A DNA stretch of 63,208 nucleotides, taken from NCBI GenBank assembly GCA_964485695.1, contig CAZAKZ010000013.1:1-63208 (forward strand), written 5' to 3'. The stretch is from CAZAKZ01 sp964485695 (GTDB lineage Bacteria; Planctomycetota; JAFGQW01). The position numbers were made by a program, and so were the translations under genes. Positions 43,281 to 52,346 of the stretch are shown piece after piece. How positions within the stretch are numbered: the stretch's first letter is position 1; each line of letters opens with the position of its first letter. Below the pieces are notes generated by a model, which ran no database searches, was not told the DNA's origin, and worked only from the letters and a program-made list of their open reading frames with translations.

Positions 43281-43583
43281 ATGCGCATCGCGGAATTTCA
43301 GCATCTCATCGAATCCATCTACCTGGAGAAGGATCGAAACCGGGGTGTGGGCGGGACGTTTCTCTGGTTCACGGAGGAGGTGGGCGAGCTGGCCCAGGCC
43401 GTCCGCACCGGCAACCGCATCACGTTGCCCGGGGAGTTTGCCGATGTTCTGGCCTGGCTCTCCACCCTGGCCAGCCTCACGGGCGTGGACCTGGAGAAGG
43501 CGGCTCTGGAGAAGTACCGGGGCGGATGCCCGAAATGTTCGGACACGCCCTGCAGCTGCAGGGAACCGGGGACGGCGTCGTAG
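43281..43583 (+). CDS. MazG-like nucleotide pyrophosphohydrolase with Cys-rich tail
   Basis: 100 aa. All-alpha NTP-PPase fold: helix with FTEEVGELAQAVRTG (the E-x-x-E metal site), then EFADVLAWLSTLA (E-x-x-D). These motifs bind Mg and hydrolyse (d)NTPs to monophosphates. The C-terminus, GGCPKCSDTPCSC, has four cysteines in a possible metal-binding knuckle that is not part of the usual catalytic core. The gene starts one base after the phosphatase gene and probably shares its message. Confidence 0.85.
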   Translation: MRIAEFQHLIESIYLEKDRNRGVGGTFLWFTEEVGELAQAVRTGNRITLPGEFADVLAWLSTLASLTGVDLEKAALEKYRGGCPKCSDTPCSCREPGTAS

Positions 43584-43585
43584 TT

Positions 43586-43735
43586 CCGATCTCACGCGGG
43601 TTTTTTAGCTCAGATCGAGCTATTTTCGGGCCGTGAGGTGCCCCACACCCCGAAAATAGCTCGATCTGAGCTAAAAAACCCGCGTGAGATCGGCATGCCT
43701 GTCTGATATATCGAGTCCTCCGGCAGAGCCGGGAG
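43586..43735. repeat. Long-hairpin intergenic repeat, copy C
   Basis: Perfect 45-bp inverted repeat (43586-43630 and 43649-43693) with an 18-base spacer that can pair further (GTG.GG/CC.CAC). The arms start CCGATC.CACG as in copy B but differ inside. A small stem CTCCGGC-AGA-GCCGGGAG at 43717-43734 matches the end of copies A and B (CGAGTCCTCCGGCAGAGCC compared with CGAGTCCCCCGGCAGAGCT). The middle of copies A and B is absent here. It lies directly before priA. Confidence 0.92.
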
Positions 43736-43762
43736 TTCATCCTGAAATTGACAGGGCAAGGC

Positions 43763-45985
43763 ATGACTGGGGAAGAATACGCACTCATCGCGGTGAACCG
43801 GCCGGTGTTCCGCCAGTTCCACTACCGCATCCCCGCCGACCTCGCCGGCCGCATCCTCGTCGGGTCCCGGGTCACGGTGCCCTTCGGCCACAGCCGCGCC
43901 TCCGGCGTCTGCGTGGGCTTTGACACCGACCCCCCGCCGGTCACGGCCGACCGCATCAAGGCCGTGTCCGGACTCGTAGATCCCGAGCCCCTGTTCACCT
44001 CCGAGACCCTTCGCCTGGCCGCTTGGATGTCGAGGTACTACCTCTGCCCCCTCGGAGAAGTCCTGGCCTCGTTCCTCCCCAGCGGCGTGGCCCGGGCCCA
44101 GCGGGCCGTGGCCGTGGTGAGTCTGGATCCCGACCGGGGCGATGCCCTGGCCGAGGCCGAGGCGTGCGCACGCCGCGCCCCCCGGCAGGCGGCGTTGCTC
44201 AAGCGCCTCCACAAGGCCGGCGAGATCCCCCGGACCACCCTGCGGGCCCACCCCGACTTTTCCCCGGGGGCCTACGCCGCCCTGGTCAAGAAGGGCTGGG
44301 TGCGCATCCTCCACGGCCCCTCCACGAGCCCGCTGCCCGAGGCCCAGGGCCCCCGGGAGAGGCCTCCGGCCCTGGACCCGACCCCGGCCCAGGTCGAGGC
44401 CGTCCGGGCCGTGAACGAGGCCGAGGGCTTTGCCCCGTTCCTCCTCCACGGCGTCACGGGCAGCGGCAAGACCGAGGTCTACCTCCGGGCCATCGCCGCC
44501 CGCGTGGAAGCGGGGAAGAAGGCCGTGGTGCTGGTGCCGGAAATCGCCCTGACCCCCCAGACCGTGGACCGGTTCCGCGCCCGGTTCGACCGGGTGGCCG
44601 TGCTCCACAGCGCCCTCACCCCCCGGCAGCGGAGCCGGGCCTGGCTGGCCATCCGGCGCGGCGAGGTTGACGTCACCATCGGTGCGCGCAGCGCCATCTT
44701 CGCCCCGGTGCCGGACCTGGGCATCCTGGTGGTGGACGAGGAGCACGAGCCCACCTTCAAGCAGCAACAGAATCCGCGCTACAACGCCCGGGACCTGGCC
44801 GTGAAGCGGGCCCAGCTCCTGGGCATTCCCGTGATCCTGGGCAGCGCCACGCCGAGCGTGGAGTCCTACCACAATGCCCTCACGACTCGCTACCGCCTCC
44901 TCCGCCTCCCCCACCGGGTGACGGGCCGGCCCCTGCCCCGGGTGGACGTGGTGGACCTGACCACGGACAGCGCCCGGAAACGAGGCCTCTCCATCCTCGG
45001 CCGGACCCTGGAGGCGGCGCTCGAGGAGACGCTCAGGCGCGGCGACCAGGCCCTCCTGTTCCTCAACCGCCGCGGGTATCACACCGTGTGCATCTGCGAC
45101 CTGTGCGGCACGCCGATGCGGTGCCCCCACTGCGACCTCACCCTCACCTTCCACAAGGCCCGCCACCTCCTCCTGTGCCACACCTGCATGCACGTCACCT
45201 CGCCGCCCGGACGCTGCCCGGAGTGCGGTGGCAAGGAGGCACTCAAATTCCTCGGCCTCGGCACCGAGCGCATCGAGGAGATCATCCGCACCCGGTTCCC
45301 CGACGCCCGCATGGCCCGCATGGACAGCGACACCATGACCCGGCCGGAGTCCTACCGCGAAGTGCTGGCCCGGTTCCGGGCCCGGGACCTGGACCTCCTG
45401 GTGGGCACCCAGATGATCGCCAAGGGCCTCCACTTCCCCGGCGTCACCTTGGTGGGCGTCATCTCTGCGGACACGGCCCTGTCCATCCCCGACTTCCGCG
45501 CCTCGGAGCGCACCTTCCAGCTCCTGACCCAGGTGGCGGGCCGGGCCGGCCGCGGCGAAGCCCCGGGCCGCGTCATCATCCAGAGCCTCGACACCCGGCA
45601 CTACGCCGTGGTCACCGCCTGCAACCAGGACTACGAGGGCTTTGCCGAGAAGGAGCTGGCCACGAGAAAGGCCTTCACCCTCCCGCCCTTCACCCGGCTG
45701 CTTCGCATCCTGCTCACGGCCCGGGACGAGGAGAAGCTGCGCAAGGCGTCCCGGGCGGCGGGGGATCTCCTCCATCCCCTGCGGGACGTCCAGGGCATGG
45801 AGGTGCTGGGCCCGGCCCCCGCCCCCGTGTTCAAGCTGAAGGACGACTACCGCTACCACATCCTGGTGAAGTCCCTCGAGCACGAGGGCTTGCTGCGTGC
45901 CTTCCAGGCCCTGGAGGGTGCGGGACGCGCCTGGCGCCGGGGGATCCAGATGCACCTGGACATGGACCCCATGGGGCTCGGGTGA
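43763..45985 (+). CDS. priA: Primosomal protein N' (replication restart helicase PriA)
   Basis: 740 aa, the usual length. 3'-5' DNA helicase restarting stalled forks. N-terminal 3'-DNA-binding domain (FHYRIPADLAGRILVGSRV, VPFG), then Walker A HGVTGSGKTEVYL, Walker B VVDEEH, the helicase motif ILGSATPSVES, and a zinc-binding insert with eight cysteines (CDLCGTPMRCPHC and CHTC...CPECG). ATG 43763 is chosen; a TTG at 43748 is also in frame. It ends convergent with an ABC transporter operon across a hairpin-rich gap. Confidence 0.96.
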   Translation: MTGEEYALIAVNRPVFRQFHYRIPADLAGRILVGSRVTVPFGHSRASGVCVGFDTDPPPVTADRIKAVSGLVDPEPLFTSETLRLAAWMSRYYLCPLGEVLASFLPSGVARAQRAVAVVSLDPDRGDALAEAEACARRAPRQAALLKRLHKAGEIPRTTLRAHPDFSPGAYAALVKKGWVRILHGPSTSPLPEAQGPRERPPALDPTPAQVEAVRAVNEAEGFAPFLLHGVTGSGKTEVYLRAIAARVEAGKKAVVLVPEIALTPQTVDRFRARFDRVAVLHSALTPRQRSRAWLAIRRGEVDVTIGARSAIFAPVPDLGILVVDEEHEPTFKQQQNPRYNARDLAVKRAQLLGIPVILGSATPSVESYHNALTTRYRLLRLPHRVTGRPLPRVDVVDLTTDSARKRGLSILGRTLEAALEETLRRGDQALLFLNRRGYHTVCICDLCGTPMRCPHCDLTLTFHKARHLLLCHTCMHVTSPPGRCPECGGKEALKFLGLGTERIEEIIRTRFPDARMARMDSDTMTRPESYREVLARFRARDLDLLVGTQMIAKGLHFPGVTLVGVISADTALSIPDFRASERTFQLLTQVAGRAGRGEAPGRVIIQSLDTRHYAVVTACNQDYEGFAEKELATRKAFTLPPFTRLLRILLTARDEEKLRKASRAAGDLLHPLRDVQGMEVLGPAPAPVFKLKDDYRYHILVKSLEHEGLLRAFQALEGAGRAWRRGIQMHLDMDPMGLG

Positions 45986-45999
45986 AGCATACCCGGCTC

Positions 46000-46164
46000 A
46001 TGAAATCACCTATCCTGATTTCATCGGCACTGAACGAATCGAATCGGGCTCGTTCAGGCCGGATGAATGAATGAAGGGCGAGTGAGTCTGTTTTGATTCA
46101 TTGACACTGGATGAATCGCCGGTCCGGGTTTCATGAGGACTGAATGAGCTGATTGAGGCTCATT
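46000..46164. other. Array of small hairpins between convergent genes
   Basis: Five short inverted repeats in a row: ATGAAATCA/TGATTTCAT (46000-46024, 9 bp), CTGAACGA/TCGTTCAG (46030-46057, 8 bp), AATGAAT/ATTCATT (about 46064-46102), ATGAA...TTCAT (46111-46134, imperfect) and AATGAGC/GCTCATT (46143-46164). All carry TGAA or ATGA at the left and TTCA or TCAT at the right. The region lies between the priA stop and the ABC ATPase stop and may act as a two-way terminator. Confidence 0.6.
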
Positions 46165-46189
46165 GACCGGCCATGAACCGCCTGCTCAG

Positions 46190-47149
46190 TCAAGCGTCCT
46201 CTGCCGTCTCCTCCTTGCCCGTGACGCTCAGGAAGTGCGCCTCCAGGGTGTTGCCCTCCCGGAACTCCCGGGGGGTGATGTCCATGTCCAGGAGCTTGCG
46301 GAGCACCGCGACTACGACGGCGTCTGCGCCTTCGCTGTCCTCCGGAGTCGCCAGGGAGGCGGTGTAACGCCGGTCGCCGCTCCTGCGCAGCGCTTCCACG
46401 CCCTGGAGCGCCGTGAGCGTCTGGATCTCCTCCTCCGTGAGCGACCGGGAGAGGTGGACCACGAGTTCCAGGCCTGATCGGGTGATGTCCTCCACGGAGC
46501 CCGCCGTCACCAGCTTGCCGTGGTCCAGGATGGCCACGTGGTCGCAGAGCTCCTGGATCTCGGCCATGTTGTGGGAGCTGATCATCACCGTGGCCCGGGC
46601 CTCGTTGAGCTCCAGGACCAGGTCGCGGATCTGGCGGGCGTTCTTGGGATCCAGCCCCGAGGTGGGCTCGTCCAGGAGGATGACCTCGGGATCGCCGAGA
46701 AAGGCCTGGGCCAGCCCCAGGCGCTTGATCATGCCGTGGGAGAGGCTGTAGACGCGGCGCTTCATGTAGCCGGCGAGGCCCACGCGATCCAGGGCCCGCT
46801 TCACCTCCTCCTCGGCCTCGTGCCGGTTCTTGCCGATGAGCATGAGGAAGAACACCAGCTGATCCAGGATGGGCACATTGCGCTGGAAGAGCGCGTCCTG
46901 GGGCAAGATGGTGAGACGGCCCCGGAGCCGGCCGATCTGGCGCACGTCGATGCCGAGAACCTCCACGAGGCCCTGGTCCGCATTCAGGAAATTGGCCGCG
47001 ATGGAAAACAGGGTCGTCTTGCCGGCGCCGTTGGGACCCAGGAGCCCGAACAGGGACTGGGGCTCCACGGTGAAGGAGACGTCATCCAGGGCCTGGATGG
47101 TACCGAACCGCCTGGATAACCGGTCCACTTTGACTGCCAGGTTGGTCAC
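46190..47149 (-). CDS. ABC transporter ATP-binding protein
   Basis: 319 aa. Walker A GLLGPNGAGKTT, Q-loop ILPQDALFQ, signature SLSHGMIKRLGLAQAF (the C-motif LSxGQ is here LSHGM), Walker B VILLDEPTSGLDP and H-loop SSHNMAE. It is of the NatA/CcmA type that pairs with ABC-2 permeases. A roughly 90-residue C-terminal domain follows. The GTG at 47149 is chosen because GGGAG lies 7 bases upstream and homology starts there; an in-frame upstream extension would run into the permease gene. It is downstream of, and coupled to, the permease. Confidence 0.92.
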   Translation of the reverse strand: MTNLAVKVDRLSRRFGTIQALDDVSFTVEPQSLFGLLGPNGAGKTTLFSIAANFLNADQGLVEVLGIDVRQIGRLRGRLTILPQDALFQRNVPILDQLVFFLMLIGKNRHEAEEEVKRALDRVGLAGYMKRRVYSLSHGMIKRLGLAQAFLGDPEVILLDEPTSGLDPKNARQIRDLVLELNEARATVMISSHNMAEIQELCDHVAILDHGKLVTAGSVEDITRSGLELVVHLSRSLTEEEIQTLTALQGVEALRRSGDRRYTASLATPEDSEGADAVVVAVLRKLLDMDITPREFREGNTLEAHFLSVTGKEETAEDA

Positions 47150-47165
47150 GGTGCATCTCCCGATT

Positions 47166-48080
47166 TCAAAGATCTCGCTTCTGGAAATGGCGATGGCCCA
47201 GGAACAGGAACAGGGCGGTGTATCCCAGACAGGCGGCCGCCGCACCCAGGACGACCAGCAGGTTGTGGTGGAGAAGGTAGTTGTGGATTCCCCAGGGGAG
47301 GACGTATATCACGTACGAAGCGGGCTCCCAGGTCAGGCTACCGATCTTGGCAAACAGGGGTACGATCCCGACGACGAGGTTGCAGATGACCAGCGAAAGA
47401 AAGGGAGAATCCATGGAAGCGGACATCCAGGAGCACAGCGCCACGTAGGGAAGGCAGATGAGGGTGAAGGCGATGAGGCCGCGCAACCCCCACGTGAACA
47501 GGTCGGGCCAGGCATAAACCTGGAGCTTGAATCCGATGTAGAGGATGATCACCACCAGCAGGAATACCATGACCAGGATGTTGAACAGGGCGGTGCCGAG
47601 GAAACGCCCGAAAAAGATGTTGGGTCGTTCCGTGCGGAGCAGATGGTACCGGAGCCCCCGGGATCCGATGTCTCCCGAGAACTGATTGAAGGCACCGAGA
47701 GCCACGAGGAAGGGCAGGATGAAGATCATGACGAGAAAGATGGCCGAGAGCATGGCCGGCTTTTTATCGAGGAGATAGGAGGTCCATTTCTCGGTCCTCT
47801 CCTCGTCCCCTCCACTGCCGCCGAGGGCCCACATCACGCCGGGCCGGGCGAAATCGACGAGATCCTCGAGGATCTTCTGGTCTTCGACCTCCAGGCCCAT
47901 GTTGGACCGGACGTTTTCCTTCTGCATCTCCACCGGAGAGACGAACAGGTGCGCAATCAACAGCCCGCACACCAGGACCAGGATCGCAAAGATGATTCCG
48001 GTGCCTCCTCGCATGGCGTAGCGGCCCGAATAGAGGCTGATCAGCTTGAGGTGCTGTCGGTTGACGGTATGCAGGCTCAT
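47166..48080 (-). CDS. ABC-2 type transporter permease
   Basis: 304 aa with six predicted membrane helices: one near residues 27-47, five after residue 110. A long extracytoplasmic loop (about 50-105) follows the first helix, as in ABC-2 permeases (NatB-like). The second helix region is followed by FNQFSGDIGSRGLRYHLLRT, a typical cytoplasmic coupling segment. AAGGTGATG lies before the ATG. The substrate is unknown; ABC-2 pairs export drugs, lipids or peptides, or assist gliding. Confidence 0.88.
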   Translation of the reverse strand: MSLHTVNRQHLKLISLYSGRYAMRGGTGIIFAILVLVCGLLIAHLFVSPVEMQKENVRSNMGLEVEDQKILEDLVDFARPGVMWALGGSGGDEERTEKWTSYLLDKKPAMLSAIFLVMIFILPFLVALGAFNQFSGDIGSRGLRYHLLRTERPNIFFGRFLGTALFNILVMVFLLVVIILYIGFKLQVYAWPDLFTWGLRGLIAFTLICLPYVALCSWMSASMDSPFLSLVICNLVVGIVPLFAKIGSLTWEPASYVIYVLPWGIHNYLLHHNLLVVLGAAAACLGYTALFLFLGHRHFQKRDL

Positions 48081-48172
48081 GAATCATCACCTTGCTGGAG
48101 GCGTCGTGATCTCCGGGATGAGAAATGGAACGAAAGAGGCTGTGTCACCCTTTCCAATGCCCGGTTTCTAGG

Positions 48173-48631
48173 TCAGTGGATGAAGTCCTCCTTGAACACG
48201 GTGTTGAGCAGGGCCAGCGTGAGGACGGGGTAGATCAGGCCGATCATGGTCATGAGGTTGAATCCCCCACCCCCTTCTTTTGGCATCATGATCACGCTGA
48301 CCACGCTGCTCGCGATGGCGATGATTGCGTAGGCGTTTCCGAGGCCCCGGCCCAGGACTTTCTTCTGCTTCAGGTAGCCCACACCGGAGATGATGAGGAG
48401 GATCGACGCGATCAGGCTGAGGGAAAAGGAAAAGACCAACATGGCCGAAGTAACGCCTTCCTTTTCAAAAGCCTCCTTTATCTTCTGCTGGGCTTCATCA
48501 GCAACCTCGGTCGAGAATACAATCGCGATGACCGCCGCAAGAAAGAGAATCGAGAGAATGCTCAACCCACCGAAGATGAAGTTCAACACTGCCATGGCCG
48601 TCAGCCCGCCGGGCCGCTTGCCTTCGTCCAT
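48173..48631 (-). CDS. Small four-helix membrane protein
   Basis: 152 aa. Four transmembrane helices (about 10-35, 60-85, 90-110, 120-145). A short acidic N-terminus is followed by GGLTAMAVLNFIFGGLSI, a pattern seen in small uncharacterised membrane proteins. AGGAGGT precedes the ATG at 48631, so the longer in-frame version was rejected. It is 92 bases upstream of the ABC permease on the same strand and may be co-transcribed. Function unknown. Confidence 0.75.
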   Translation of the reverse strand: MDEGKRPGGLTAMAVLNFIFGGLSILSILFLAAVIAIVFSTEVADEAQQKIKEAFEKEGVTSAMLVFSFSLSLIASILLIISGVGYLKQKKVLGRGLGNAYAIIAIASSVVSVIMMPKEGGGGFNLMTMIGLIYPVLTLALLNTVFKEDFIH

Positions 48632-48776
48632 CGTGACCTCCTGTCTATGAATCGACCTGGGGAAATCCCGGAACCCGATCCGGAATCCGGAAGACGGCTT
48701 TCTATCCGGCCTCGACACCGTTGTCAAGGTCCAAGGATACGGGTTCCGCCCGGGACTCGCGGGGAAGGATTCTCCC

Positions 48777-48805
48777 TTTGCCGGGGCTGGAATTTCACAT
48801 ACACT
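48777..48805 (+). promoter_or_regulatory. Candidate promoter of the C69 dipeptidase gene
   Basis: TTTGCC (48777-48782), 17 bases, TACACT (48800-48805). Weak -35, moderate -10, in the 227-base gap between divergent genes; AAGGAG before the ATG lies 45 bases downstream. Confidence 0.35.
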
Positions 48806-48858
48806 GCCTTCGACGACGACCCCATCGGATTCGCAAGATAATCGAAAAAGGAGTCACC

Positions 48859-50481
48859 ATGTTCGGAAAAGCAAGGCGGTTCTTTCCCGGCACCCTCCCG
48901 GCATCGACCTTCGGGATTTGGGTCTTCCTGGCCGTAGCGGCGCCGGCCCAGGACCCGTGCGACTGGGTCGACGGCCGGCCGGACGGCTGCACCTCCATCA
49001 CCGTGGGCCGCAAGGCCTCGGCCGACGGCTGGGTCACCACCTCCCACACCTGCGACAGCAATCGCACCCGGGCCTGGCTCGACATCACGCCGGCCCGGGA
49101 CCACGAGGCGGGGACAAAGAAGACCCTCCGGAAGCGCCTCAAGGACGACTCCAGGGCCATGCCCACCTACCGCTACGACGCCGTGGGCACGATCCCCCAG
49201 GCCCCCCACACCCACGGTTTCATCAACACGGCCTACCCCTGCATGAACGACCGCCAGCTGGCCGTGGGGGAATCCACTTTCGGCGGCCGCAAGGCGCTCA
49301 AGTCCGACAAGGGCCTCATCGATTGCCAGGCCCTGGTCGAGCTCATGATCGAGCGCTGCACCACCGCCCGGGAGGCGATCCGCCTGGCCGGGGAATTGAC
49401 CGAGAAGTGGGGCTACAACGACGCCGGCGAGTGCCTCACCCTGGCCGACACCAAGGAGGTGTGGCACCTGGAAATCGTCGGCCCCGGCAAGGGCAAGATC
49501 GGATCGGTGTGGGCCGCCCGTCGGGTGCCGGACGACCACGTCTCGGTGAACGCCAACGCCAGCCGCATCCGGCGCATCGATATCCGCGACCGGAATTTCT
49601 TCCTGGCCTCGAAGAACGTCTTCCAGGTGGCCCGTGACCACGGCTGGTGGAAATCGGACCAGGGCCCCTTCGAGTTCTGCTACGCGTACGACCCCGAGGG
49701 CCGGGCCTCCTTCGCCTCCCGGCGGCGAGAATGGCGGGTATTGAGCCTCCTGGCCCCCTCCCTCGGCCTGGACGCCAACGCCGAGAACCACCCCTTCTCG
49801 GTGAAACCCGAGAAACCCGTCACCCTGGCCATGCTGGTGAGGATCTTTCAGGACTGGTACGAGGGCACCGACTACAACTACGTCAAGAACATCACCACCA
49901 CCGACAAGACCGGGAAGACGATCCCTTCTCCCCTGGCCAATCCGTTCATGCCCTACGACATGAATCCCCTCTTCAAGATCAACGGCGGGTGGGGCGGGCG
50001 GGGCGAGCGCACCATCGCCCGGTGGTACACCATGTACGCCACCATCACCCAGTCCCGCGCCGATCTCCCCGACGCCATCGGCGGCGTGGTGTGGCTGGCC
50101 TGGGACAACGTGGCGAGTTCCGTCTACGTGCCCCTCTACTGCTCCATCACCGACGTGCCCCAATCCTTCAAGACCCCCGGCCGGGTCAAGGGCTTCACGC
50201 GCGAGTGCGCCTGGTGGGCCTTCAACCGCACCGGCACCCTGGCCGCCCAACGCTGGGGCGACATGCGCAAGGACGTGGTGGCCGTGTGGAAACCGCTCCA
50301 GGCCGAGATGTTCAAGAACCAGGCCCAGATCGAGAGGAAGGCCCTGGAGATCTTCAGGACGGATCCCGAAAAGGCCCGCGCGCTGCTCACCGCCTACAGC
50401 AGGAAGTGGGGCGAGCAGGTGGTGAAACGATGCTGGGCCCTGGGGGACCACCTCTGGACGAAGTACGACGAGAAGTTCTGA
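48859..50481 (+). CDS. Exported C69-family dipeptidase
   Basis: 540 aa. Ntn-hydrolase fold peptidase of the PepD/C69 family. After a signal-like N-terminus (about 1-30) comes DGCTSITVGRKASADGWV; Cys44 in the CTS context is the expected N-terminal nucleophile. Further conserved parts are TTSHTCDSN, a NEKQLAIGEST-like segment (NDRQLAVGESTF) and NASRI. In the family the nucleophile is exposed by cleavage of the preceding residues. AAGGAG lies 6 bases before the ATG. It stands alone between the ABC cluster and the CoA-transferase pair. Confidence 0.9.
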   Translation: MFGKARRFFPGTLPASTFGIWVFLAVAAPAQDPCDWVDGRPDGCTSITVGRKASADGWVTTSHTCDSNRTRAWLDITPARDHEAGTKKTLRKRLKDDSRAMPTYRYDAVGTIPQAPHTHGFINTAYPCMNDRQLAVGESTFGGRKALKSDKGLIDCQALVELMIERCTTAREAIRLAGELTEKWGYNDAGECLTLADTKEVWHLEIVGPGKGKIGSVWAARRVPDDHVSVNANASRIRRIDIRDRNFFLASKNVFQVARDHGWWKSDQGPFEFCYAYDPEGRASFASRRREWRVLSLLAPSLGLDANAENHPFSVKPEKPVTLAMLVRIFQDWYEGTDYNYVKNITTTDKTGKTIPSPLANPFMPYDMNPLFKINGGWGGRGERTIARWYTMYATITQSRADLPDAIGGVVWLAWDNVASSVYVPLYCSITDVPQSFKTPGRVKGFTRECAWWAFNRTGTLAAQRWGDMRKDVVAVWKPLQAEMFKNQAQIERKALEIFRTDPEKARALLTAYSRKWGEQVVKRCWALGDHLWTKYDEKF

Positions 50482-50580
50482 ACGGACCCGCGACGAGAGG
50501 TTTTTATCTGACTCCGAACCGGTCCTGTATTACATTTCTGTATTCGTATTTCAGATCCTGTCGATCCAGAAGAGGACTCC

Positions 50581-51579
50581 ATGAACCAGACCGTGAAGAC
50601 CATCCCCGTCGTGAGCGAGGGGGAGGCGTCCCTGATCCAACCCCCGGACCTCGAGGCGTTCCGGGAGTGGAATCGTGCGAAAACCAAGGCCCTCGTGGAC
50701 AAGACCATGAGCGCGGGCGTGGCCATCGACCGCTTCGTCAGCGACGGCGACTACATCGGATTCGAGCTCTACGGCACGGTCCGGTGCCCCATGGGCCTGA
50801 CGCGGGCCCTGATCCGATCGGGCAAGAAGGACTTCCGCATCGCGGGCCAGGGCGTCCACGAGGCCGACCTGTTACTCACGGCTGACCTCATCCGCGAGAT
50901 CGACTTCACCTACATCGGCCAGGAGGTCTACGGCGTCTCGGACTGCGTGCGCCGGGCCGTGGAGAGCGGTGCGGTCCGGAACGTGGTGGAGTGGAGCAAC
51001 GCCGCCCTCAGCTGGCGGTTCAAGGCGGCGTCCATGGGCGTGCCCTTCCTGCCGACCCGGTCGATCCTGGGCACCGACACGCTCCGCCGGAGCGCCGCCA
51101 AGGTCATCGAGTGCCCGTTCACCGGGATCAAGCTGGCGCTGCTGCCGGCGTTGATCCTGGACGTGGGTTTTATCCATGTGAACCGGGCCGACCGCTTCGG
51201 CAACTGTCAGGTCGACGGCATCAGCGGCTTCGCCTTCGAGATGTCCCGGGCTTCGAAGCGACTCATTGTGAGCACCGAGGAGATCGTGGAGCCCGACGAG
51301 ATCCGCAACCACCCGGACCGCACCGTCATCCCCTACTACCTGGTGGACGCCGTGGTGCACCACCCCTACGGGTCCTGGCCCGGCGAGATGAGCGGCCGGT
51401 ACGAGCGGGACGAGGAGCACTACCGCATGTTCCTGGACATGCAGAGGACCGAGGAAGGGGCCGGGCAATACCTGAAGGAGTGGGTTCTGGACGTGGCCGA
51501 CCACGACGCGCTCCTGGCCCGCATCGAAGACCGGCTGGACGGCATACGCCTGAACGGACCCCGGGGAGGTGCCGCATGA
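50581..51579 (+). CDS. CoA-transferase family I, subunit A (GctA-like)
   Basis: 332 aa. Alpha subunit of a family I CoA-transferase of the glutaconate or 3-oxoadipate type. Core segments are RFVSDGDYIGFELYG, SGAVRNVVEWSN, and DVGFIHVNRADRFGNCQV (usual form: H...A...GN). AGAGGA lies before the ATG. It overlaps the subunit B start by 4 bases. The acyl substrate cannot be told from sequence alone. Confidence 0.88.
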   Translation: MNQTVKTIPVVSEGEASLIQPPDLEAFREWNRAKTKALVDKTMSAGVAIDRFVSDGDYIGFELYGTVRCPMGLTRALIRSGKKDFRIAGQGVHEADLLLTADLIREIDFTYIGQEVYGVSDCVRRAVESGAVRNVVEWSNAALSWRFKAASMGVPFLPTRSILGTDTLRRSAAKVIECPFTGIKLALLPALILDVGFIHVNRADRFGNCQVDGISGFAFEMSRASKRLIVSTEEIVEPDEIRNHPDRTVIPYYLVDAVVHHPYGSWPGEMSGRYERDEEHYRMFLDMQRTEEGAGQYLKEWVLDVADHDALLARIEDRLDGIRLNGPRGGAA

Positions 51580-52343
51580 CGGACAACGAATACAGCGCGT
51601 CAGAACTGCTGATTTGCCTCTCTTCGAGGCTCATGGACGATCGATCCACCGCCTTCATCGGCACCGGCATTCCCATGCTGGCCGCCAGCCTGGCCCAGAA
51701 CATGCATGCCCCCAACCTGGTGCCCGTGTTCGAGTTCGGGGGCACCGGCGCCATCCTGGAGAAGCTGCCCCTGGCCGTGGGCGACATGCGCACCTACAAC
51801 AGCGCCGTGGCCGCCTCGGGCATCTGCGACATCATGGAGACCGCCCAGCGTGGTTTTATCGAGTACGGATTTCTGGGCGGGGCCCAGATCGATGCCTACG
51901 GCAACCTCAACTCCACCTGCATCGGAGACGTGCTGAAGCCCAAGGTGCGGCTCCCGGGCAGCGGGGGCGGCAACGACGTGGGGAGCCTTTGCTGGCGCAC
52001 CATCGCCATCATGCCCCACGACCGGCGCCGCTTCGTGGAGACCCTGGACTTCCTCACCACGCCGGGCTACCTGACGGGACCGGGTACTCGGGAGGCGGCG
52101 GGACTGCCCCGGAACACCGGCCCCTATCGCGTTGTGACCCACCTCGGCATCCTGGGCTTCGACGACGAGACCAAGCGGATGAAGCTCCTGAGCGTCAACC
52201 CGGGTGTCACCGTGGATCAGGTCCGGGAGAACACCGCCTTCGAGCTCCTCCTGGCCGACACCATCGAGGCCAACCCCGGCCCCACCCCCATGGAGCTCAG
52301 GATCTTGCGCGAGGACATCGACCCGGACGGGCTCTACCGGTAA
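51576..52343 (+). CDS. CoA-transferase family I, subunit B (GctB-like)
   Basis: 255 aa. Beta subunit partner of the preceding gene. The segment APNLVPVFEFGGTGA carries the Glu expected to form the glutamyl-CoA thioester in this family, and RLPGSGGGNDVGSLC matches the conserved glycine-rich loop. GGGGAGGT lies just before the ATG, which overlaps the subunit A stop (ATGA). It ends only three bases from the stop of the convergent minus-strand gene, with no terminator between them. Confidence 0.88.
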   Translation: MTDNEYSASELLICLSSRLMDDRSTAFIGTGIPMLAASLAQNMHAPNLVPVFEFGGTGAILEKLPLAVGDMRTYNSAVAASGICDIMETAQRGFIEYGFLGGAQIDAYGNLNSTCIGDVLKPKVRLPGSGGGNDVGSLCWRTIAIMPHDRRRFVETLDFLTTPGYLTGPGTREAAGLPRNTGPYRVVTHLGILGFDDETKRMKLLSVNPGVTVDQVRENTAFELLLADTIEANPGPTPMELRILREDIDPDGLYR

Positions 52344-52346
52344 CGG

